This document shows positions 56,522 through 64,000 of a stretch of 64,000 nt of DNA, piece by piece (within the stretch, counting starts at the first letter, position 1; each line of letters starts with the position of its first letter). The notes beneath the pieces are model-generated. The model was not told the origin of the DNA, did not search any database, and worked only from the letters and a program-made list of their open reading frames with translations. The stretch spans positions 1 to 64,000 of the forward strand of contig JAYMGJ010000603.1 in the NCBI GenBank assembly GCA_037178675.1, written 5' to 3'. Source of the DNA: Scleroderma bovista (taxonomy: Eukaryota > Basidiomycota > Agaricomycetes > Boletales > Sclerodermataceae). Made by a program: the position numbers and the translations under genes.

Positions 56522-59370
56522 TGTGCGCCTAAGTGAGGGAAGAGGTCAGAACAACCAACAACCAACACCAAATGACAGCAATATGCGAGTGGGGATGGGA
56601 TTGACTCTTCTTCAGCCTACCACAGTGGTTAGGAAGAGTCCTGGGGTTGAGGAGCGATGATAGAATGACAATAGGGGTGATATAACAGTGATGGAGCAAG
56701 GGGGAAGCAAGGGGACAGCTCCTGCTTCAAGAATGCAATGGACAGTGATGGGATGGAGTGGACAGATGAGCTAGACTGCGCTTCAGCCTAGAGAAATGAT
56801 CAGATATCAAGTATATCTGATAAACAGCAATAATGGAGCTTTAGGCCAGCACTGAGTGACCTACAAGTCCAAGGACAGAGAGGGAGCTTATAGACAGTGA
56901 GTAGGAGTGAATGTGGTCGCTTTATTGAGGGGGAAGCAGACACTTCCTTGCAACCTTTGGCTGCTGGTTTATATACAGGAGGGGCTGTGGCCCAGTAAGC
57001 ACAAATGACAAAGTGCTTGGTAAGAGATTGGTAAGCAATTGGTAAGCAATCAGTAAGCAGTGTAATCAGGCTGAGTAATCAATGGGGAGAGCCTAAACAA
57101 GCTGCTGAGCCAAAAGAAAGAGCAAAAACATAGGTAAAAAGGGGTGTATAACCAAGAATATGCAAAAATCATTGCATGGGGCCCAAAAGAGAGGGGGGGA
57201 AAGCATGGGATGAGTAGATTGAAGCTAAATGAGCATATGCAATGACATAATGCATATGAATCATAGGGGCATGAGTCATGAATTGATAAGCAGCATATAA
57301 GCATGATTTGAAGGATGATTGGTAAGTGATTGATAAGGGGAGTAATGGGGATTAGTAATGCCAAGAGGGGATGAATAATGCGCAGCAGAGTGAGTCAGAG
57401 TGAGCCAGAGTGACTCTGTGTGACTCAGAAAGAAGGGAAGCACAACCTATGATTTATTGAACTTTAGATCTGGAGATGAGCTTCTGAAGCAGTGCCACTG
57501 ATGGGAGTGGCTGGGGGATAATAGAAGAACTGATCCGACCAGAAGAGCAGTGTCAGGGGGCCTGGAATGACAAGTAGAGTCACAGCTGGTCACAGAGTGT
57601 CACAAATCCCTTGGGTTGAGCTTCTGTAGGGCAAAAATGCGAAAATTGGTGCTCCCCAAGTACAGGGAGAAGGTTCTGTACTCTGTAAGGGTTCCTAAGA
57701 AGGGTTCTAGAGCACTGTATCATTTGTGTTTGTTGCGGGATAGCAGGGAAGAGAATCGCAAGTAGCAGATTTGACGTGTCCAGGGAAGTGAGATGAATGA
57801 CAGTGGGAGATGGATGTGACAGGACTCTGGGACAAAAGGACCATATGCAGAGGACTCAGGAGACACAGAGACGACCAGGTATGAATCTTCAAGTCTAACA
57901 ATAGACTTGAGGCAACCAAAGTACGTGCGCGATGCAGGACTGACGAGGAGAACGCGCTGACCGAGAACGAGAGGGACTGAGGGAGCAGGCTGGGAAGATA
58001 TGTGCCAGACAGTGCACAGGAGCTCTGGGAGAGGCTGTCCCAAGAGCAGGACATAGTTGAGGTCTGCTGCAATAGCAGAGAAACGTTTCAGAGAAAATGC
58101 AGACTCCATAGTGAGCGATAGAGTGGAGGTCTGGATTGCGGGTGAAATATCTCCGTGGGAAATGAACAGATTTACATCGGGACTTGACAGGCAGATAGAC
58201 CACAGTCTAGGCTTTCTGACCATATAGTCACGTGCTTGATAGCTTCAGAAACGGTGGAGCTATTCACAAAATCGGAATGCCGGCACTGGGTGCCTAATTT
58301 TGACATTTGGGCGCTAAAATTCATTTCTTCTCTTTCTCCTTCGTTTCTCTACTGTTTCTTCTTCTTCTTTGGTTGCTGTCAAGTCCAGGTCTACTCTGGT
58401 AGGGGGTCCAGTCAAGTCCGGACGAAAGCAGACGAGAGGGGAGGTCAGAGGTTTGGGCAGAGGTTAGCCTGGGCCGGAGTTGCGACCGTTTGGATTCAAC
58501 GACAAGGACGGCGAGCATTGATCCCTTGCATAGGTTCTGGTCAGACGGAGATAGAGACGGAGACGGACAGAGTATCAGGAGTAGTGACTTAGATGATTTC
58601 AGACTGAGGTGTACAGGATAATCTACAGAGTACTTATACTAAGTAAGAACTAGGGACGAGTATTTACGGTGACAAGTAAACAGCCTAAAAGGTGGACAAA
58701 GGATAACCGGAGAAAGGGATAGACCAGGTCTGATGAAAATAAAGTCAGGTCCGGGTAAAATAAACCAGGTCTGGTGAAAATGATACAAGGTAGGAGATAT
58801 ATCGAGTGCACAGAGAACTCACGTCAAGACAGGGCAAACGGCGAGGTGTGGTAACGAGTGAATAGAGCATAGACCAAGGGTCGTACTTAATGGAAGGTTA
58901 TCTGTGCGACCGTGACCGGAGCAGCTGAGAGCGACCGGAGTAGAGGTATAGGGCTGCGATGCGACCAGAGTAACCAGATATGATCCGGAGTTGGACAAGG
59001 TCGTAACAGTTGCTCTGGTATGGGAGTTGGACTGCAGTCACTTGCATTCCTTTCTTATACCAAAAACAGTCATCTTCTTTGAATTCTTCTGCTTCTTGGC
59101 TGGTCCTTGCACAAGTGGTGACTGCTAGACATTGGCAGTCATCTCTTGCACCAGGATAGTCATTCTTGTGTGATAGATGGCTATGACAAGCTTGTACTCA
59201 TCCTTCGCATAAGGATAGTCTTGACTTTGCATGAGAGAGATAGCGAGTGCTGTCTCTATCCCTCAAGTCGGGGCAATCTTTCAACAGATCTTGGGTGTGC
59301 ATTCTTTGCATTGATTCATTGGCTAACTTTCTCCATGTTCACAGTACCAAAACACCTTTGGTGCGTGACA
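56522..59370 (+). mobile_element. Family B LTR-like repeat B2
   Basis: TGTGCGCCTAAGTGAGGG..GGTGCGTGACA, colinear with 7502-10196. Without LTR E it is about 2.2 kb. It retains CpG at many positions that are TpG or CpA in B1 (for example GACGAGGAGAACGCG near 57950), so it is younger. The conserved minus-strand ORF (58223-57720, 167 aa) is longest here. It separates FunK1-2 from the DUF6532 gene. Confidence 0.75.
58377..59008 (+). mobile_element. Solo LTR, family E (632 bp), nested in B2
   Basis: TGTCAAGTCCAGG..GGTCGTAACA with perfect duplications GTTGC (58372-58376, 59009-59013). B1 gives the empty site. CpG-rich. Confidence 0.9.
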
Positions 59371-59478
59371 ACACGTCAACCGCTGTAGCGACACTGTGCC
59401 AGTGCTCCAGCCCTTCTGCATTCCAGGCAGAAGTGAGGGGGTACCTTGGTTTGTGGGACCGGTGTCCTTGGGTGAAGA

Positions 59479-62400
59479 TCATGCACATTTTGCCTGAGAG
59501 TGTGAGTATTGGTCAGGCGCATTGTTGTGCTCTCGTCTTCGGACTGCCTCCAGGTATGTGTCCACGCTCAGAAAGCCTACACTGCCAGAAGCTTGGCAAG
59601 CAGTGAGCCTCAGCAAAAGTGGAAGGCAGTCGACTGGTACCCTGAAGATGTCGCCTGCAACAGATGTTGAGTGTGATTCCAATTCTGAATCACCTGGAGT
59701 AGCAGCCAGGGATGAAGTAACTGCTTCTTTGTCCACTTGTGACCTCCCCTCGCATCCCTCTTCTGAGCCCTGCTCAGATTCACCACTGTCACTGGTTTCA
59801 TCTCCAGGTTCAGCACAATTGTCACATTCTGTACCCAACACCTTGTGTGGCTTCCATGCAGCATCACTAAGAGTAAGCAGTGCTTCAATGGTAGCATCAA
59901 TAAGAACCTCATGTGAGAGCAAGTTTTTGCGGCAGAAGCTGCCCTTCTTGTCAGTATACATGGGCAAAATCACGTCCCTTTGGAGGCAGGTCAGGAGAGG
60001 TATCAGAGGCTGGAAATGCAGTGACATATGGGCTACCATCATGGGAAGCCACATAAGATCCGATTGGATTGTAATAGCTTTAAGTACGCTCAGCTCAAAT
60101 GTGTTGAAATATTTGTCAAAGCAACACAAAAGTTCTTCATCACTCTTGAATTTGCCTGGTTCATCCAGGAGAATGCATATACCCAGAAGAAGGACATAGA
60201 AAATGGACTCCAAGTCATGGTGTGTGGCATGGGTAACAGGCTGTCCCGGTCCCACCATGACAAGCTCTGCAGACATCCAAGACCAAGTGCCCTGTTTCAT
60301 TTGTCAAAATAACCGCTTTGGGGGATCTATCAACCCCACTGTCCGATGTAGGGGGCTTGTGTCGAAAGTGTGACGTGGATCGTCATCCAGCTTACCAGCA
60401 CCCATCAAGAGTACAATCTCATTGGATGCACCAAGCTTTGAAACTGGTTTTAAATGAGGTATGGAATCAGGTGAGCCTATATCCATGACGGGTTCACAGT
60501 CAGCAGATGCGTCCAAGACGTCAGCAGGTTCGATCGGTGATGTTGCGGGAATGAATGGATCAGAAGGAGAAGAGCCGACACTGTCTGCCACAGGCAATGG
60601 TTCACTGACCACAGATGGAGGAGGCTTGACATTGCATGCAGACAGCTGACATGAGTCCAAATCATCAGCAGCCACAGGAGCATACAGAGAGGAGACAGGG
60701 ACAGCATACCCCCAGTCCATAAGCACTCCTCGTCATGCAAGGTTGTCTATCTTCCTACATAAAGCATCCTTTTGCTCTATGCTGAGTTTGTTCATAAATC
60801 TGTGGTGATTGCTTTGAGGTTTGTATTGCAGGGAAAGGATAAGATTCATAAGACTAATGTCATGATGCAAGATTCCAGTGACTTTGAGAGCATCAAAATG
60901 TGCTAACTCCAGATCACTAAACTGATCATAGCTCAGAAAAGAAGATGTACTCACCAATAGTATAGTCAAGAAAAGCAACCAAGAGCTCCCCCAGACAGGA
61001 AAAGTCAGTGATCATGGCACCAACGGGCTTAGTCACAATGTGCGATAAAACACGGAGGTAGTAAGAGTGATCCTTTACCACAGAATGAATTGTATGCATA
61101 GAACTGTTGGCCATAGTTGTCTTGTTTGCACGATGAAAAGATAACAATGTGTTTGGGTGGCTGCTCCCTCAGATGAGGTGCATTCAACCCAGGGACTTCT
61201 GGAGGTCTTGCAAGGCTCCCAGGGACTAAGGAGACTAGGAAAACTAGAGAGTGGAAGGGTGGTTCAGTCACTCCAAGACTGAGCTCAAAGATATACACTG
61301 AAGAGAAGGAGATTGCTTAGTAAGCTAAGTACAAGCCTACATAGCTAAGGTAAGAGTCCAGTATCAGTACTACCAATCTACACACCTAGAGACAGGACTG
61401 TCTCTACAACGAGAGGATAAATGGACCGCCTTGACTTGCTGTTCATGAATGAGTGTTGGGTCCCCCTCAATGTGTTTCTTGTTGAGCATCGTTAGGATCA
61501 TCCCTTCTGTATATCTCTGGAGGGGGTCAATCCAGGAATCCTTCACAGCTACACTCTCCCTTTGGCTTGATTTCTTTGACACATCAGCACCCTTACCAGT
61601 AGATCCCAGTTTCAAAAGTTCCCCCTCTCAAACTGTAGTACCTCTGCTGTGGAGATTGTCTGAGATGAAGAGTACCTTGGTGAGCTCGATTGTACAGGAA
61701 GGGCTCCCACTCCTTTCAATGACGACCTGCTTAATGTTGTGCTGTCTTTCATCCCAAAAAATGGTGTGCCATTGGATTGACGTATTGAAGCTGAGAGTGC
61801 TAAGAGGTGCAGCAGATACCCCAATCAAAATATGGAGAAACACTTCTGGACTTCTGTGAATGTTGAATCCAGTGGTCGAAAGAGACCTGCCATGATCAAA
61901 TATCGTCAGATAGATAGAGGACTCAAGAATGTGGATGCATGGGGCCAAGTGGTGGCTGTCTTGTGCATATAGTAGGCATGATGCCTTGCCTGCTGCTTCA
62001 ATGTATGACATTCTTTCATTTGCCAGTGTAGGGCGATTCTTCACTTCGCAAAAGGAAATGAGATGCCTCCAGTTGAGTGTCTGACTGCCAGGGAAGAAGG
62101 ACGAGAGGTCAGGTTTCCTGATGGCCTCTACCCCTTTCAGAGGTGTGTACAATGACTTGGCATCCCATTCTCTGGGAGGTGCATTCAAGTTAGGAAGGCG
62201 TAGGTGCTAAGTACGATCTCACTTACATAGGATGCACTGTATTGCATGCTTCTGAGACAGTGGTCAGTACATTATTGAAAAAGATTGCAAGCTGGACCTC
62301 ACACCGAGGGGAAGCTTCTGGGTTGAGGTCAGGACAGTCAGCAAGCCACATTTCTTTAGGCTTTTTCTTCTTTTTAGTCCCACTCTGAGGTTTCACGCTG

Positions 62401-62753
62401 TATAGCTTTTGAGCCTGACATTGTTCAAGTACAGCACTCATTGTGTAATGTTCTGGTTCTGGCTGTTGCACAGAACTCTGGGCTACAGACAGTTTTCCTT
62501 TGGCTGTTGGGAGTAGAAGTGCATCTGGGAAGAGGAATTCCAACAAGCTGAGGCTGTCACCTGAAGATAGTTGGCAGTGGACTTCATGTGTGTCATTGTC
62601 AATCATGGCATCCATAGTGGGATGATACCAGTCACTCTTGCGTCTCAATGGGGGTGGTATGGAGGAGAGCTTCAAGCTTTGGGTCAATTTTTTTTGTAGG
62701 GCAATAGCTTTGGGGACGGACACTCACACAGTTGAGGTTGAACGGTGTGGCAT
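59479..62753 (-). pseudogene. FunK1-type fungal protein kinase pseudogene, second copy
   Basis: From ATG 62753 on the minus strand. The N-terminal domain (62723-61628) has SDWYHPTMDAMIDND, then after an intron near 62220 ISFCEVKNRPTLANE and IYLTIFDHGRSLSTTGFNIH. The kinase part has VKDSWIDPLQRYTEGMIL (61560-61510), TDFSCLGELLVAFLDYTI (about 61010), ILHHDISLMNLIL (about 60865), VLMDWGYAVPVS (about 60720), GTWSWMSAELVM (about 60290) and ATHHDLESIFYVLL (60230). In-frame TGA at 62724, 61628, 60733 and 60304 all sit where Arg (CGA) is expected. It differs from the left FunK1 (DWGYA instead of DWEFA), so the two are old paralogues, not a recent duplication. Confidence 0.82.
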
Positions 62754-62998
62754 GGGATTGGAGCTGTCACTGCTGACCAGAAACCCATAATTGAACACCA
62801 ACTTGTTAAGGTAATGCTAATTACTCACCTCCAGTTGCACTGGGCTCTGTAGATTTTGTGGAAACTGGTCCATTTTTCGGCTGAGGATACAGCAGTGGTG
62901 GGCAGTGAAGAGGTGAAGGATCAAACTGATCACGATTGCAGCCCTCAACCCAAACATACACATTTCATTGATTAATACACATGTGATGATCCAACAAT

Positions 62999-64000
62999 CT
63001 ATGCAAAAGATAACACGTAAAAAGCCTCCTTCGACCAATATTTGTTCAACCAAAACTCATTACTACATTCATAACTGCTGAGTTTGGTGAGATGAGGGTG
63101 GGCTTCATGGCCAAAGTTCGGAATGAGGTGCACTGGAGATCAGATAAGTGTAATGGGAATCACCTCACCGATTTGTTGTCCATTTGTCTGAACTGCATGC
63201 CTCAAGGTGTGCATTCCAGTCACGGCACAAATGTTGTTGGGACCAGATCGGGGGACAATATTGAATTGCTGTACATATGCAGTGAATATGTCTGATCCCA
63301 GCTCACAGAAAATGAGTCATAGCTGTATGACGGAATGGCCATTTAAACCACTCTTTGGCCAATCACTTTCAGGGAAGGGACTGATGATGACAGAGTCATA
63401 GAGTCTGTGCGGACCAGTAGCAGAAGGGGGGATAGTGCAGAGTGTTTGGGGCGGTTCCAAGGCCTTGGTATGATATGACAGCTGTTGAACCCGTATTTTG
63501 TGCCAGATTTGAAGTCTGCGATGAGTACAGTCACCATTCGGCTCTGCAAAGAAAGTGGAAATAGCAGTTGCAAGGTCAGGAAGGCCATAAGCAATGGTGG
63601 CTTCACCAACAGTTAGTCATAGTGAAGGTTTTGTTGCTAGGTGAAAAGCAGTCGTTGATGTTGCAAATGTCCGGAAGGGCTGTGGTGGAGAGGGAAAAAG
63701 GCCTTGTTGCAGTGCAGCTGAAATAGAGAAATAGTCAATAGTGGGACATGTGGGAGCAGAATATTCAGTGAGCAATCTGTCCTCAGGATCTGGTTCATTA
63801 TCATCATGGTCATCACCATCTAAATCATCCTCCCTTAGCTCCAATGGCTGATCCATGTGCCTGCCAATATAAGTAGCAAGGTTGAAATGAAAGCACTTTT
63901 CCAACCTGTCAAGGTGGTGTGCAATTTGGCTATAATAATTCTGATTATTTCCTGCGCACACTGGGACCTTGATCACATTGACATGTGTGTGTTCTGTAAT
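62999..64000 (-). pseudogene. C-terminal part of a Plavaka-type transposon protein (DUF6830-like), second copy
   Basis: On the minus strand from the window edge: CFHFNLATYIGRHMDQPLEL, an acidic stretch, TIDYFSISAAL and FRTFATSTTAFHLATKPSL. Then, partly in another frame after a small intron, LQIWHKIRVQQLSYHTKAL, GLNGHSVIQL-LIF, IGEVIPITLI-SPVHLIPNFG and EFWLNKYWSKEAFYVL, ending TAG at 62999-63001. TGA stops at QL-LIF and LI-SPV fit CGA. It lies directly upstream of FunK1-2 in the same direction, mirroring 1-4178. Confidence 0.75.

Overview
The window looks like repeat-rich genomic DNA of an agaricomycete (Basidiomycota) fungus. The evidence is: introns of about 45-60 bp with GT..AG ends; FunK1-type kinases, DUF6532 and DUF6830/Plavaka genes, Tnp2-type transposases and NACHT genes that I recognise from Agaricomycetes; and chromodomain Ty3/gypsy and Ty1/copia elements. 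The species cannot be told from the sequence. No rRNA, tRNA or CRISPR was seen. All family names come from reading translations by eye; no database search was run.

Layout. 1-5213: a cassette on the + strand, the tail of a Plavaka-type gene, a FunK1 kinase pseudogene (split by a 363-bp solo LTR and a 494-bp hAT-like MITE), then the start of a DUF6532-type gene. 5214-11369: a decayed gypsy element (Gypsy-1) split by a 2.7-kb LTR-like repeat (family B), which itself carries a solo LTR. 11370-18526: a structurally complete chromodomain gypsy on the minus strand (625-bp LTRs, 5-bp target duplication AACAT, A AAA AAA gag-pol frameshift site, an extra antisense ORF). 18527-28050: minisatellite, family A repeats, an unrecognised decayed gene split by a 1.2-kb solo LTR, a 723-bp CACTA-like foldback element and a 143-bp palindromic MITE. 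28051-37956: two copia elements around a three-level nest of LTR insertions. 37957-41298: a DUF6532 fragment, a family A repeat and a NACHT (NLR-like) gene cut short by that repeat.

41434-53479 is the gene-like part. It holds a Tnp2/CACTA-type transposase gene whose 5' region is a tandem array of eight phase-0 microexons, a four-exon minus-strand gene, a ten-exon plus-strand gene, a CAND1 (TIP120) homologue that loses its C-terminal part, and an AT-hook-like hypothetical gene. 53480-64000: a second copy of the 143-bp MITE, then on the minus strand DUF6532, a family B repeat, a second FunK1 and a second Plavaka tail. This is the same cassette as at the left end, inverted.

Most retroelement and cassette genes are broken by TGA where family alignment predicts arginine (CGA). 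Old and young copies of the same LTR differ mainly by CpG to TpG/CpA. The main theme is transposon-borne gene cassettes being inactivated by CpG-directed mutation and cut up by nested insertions.
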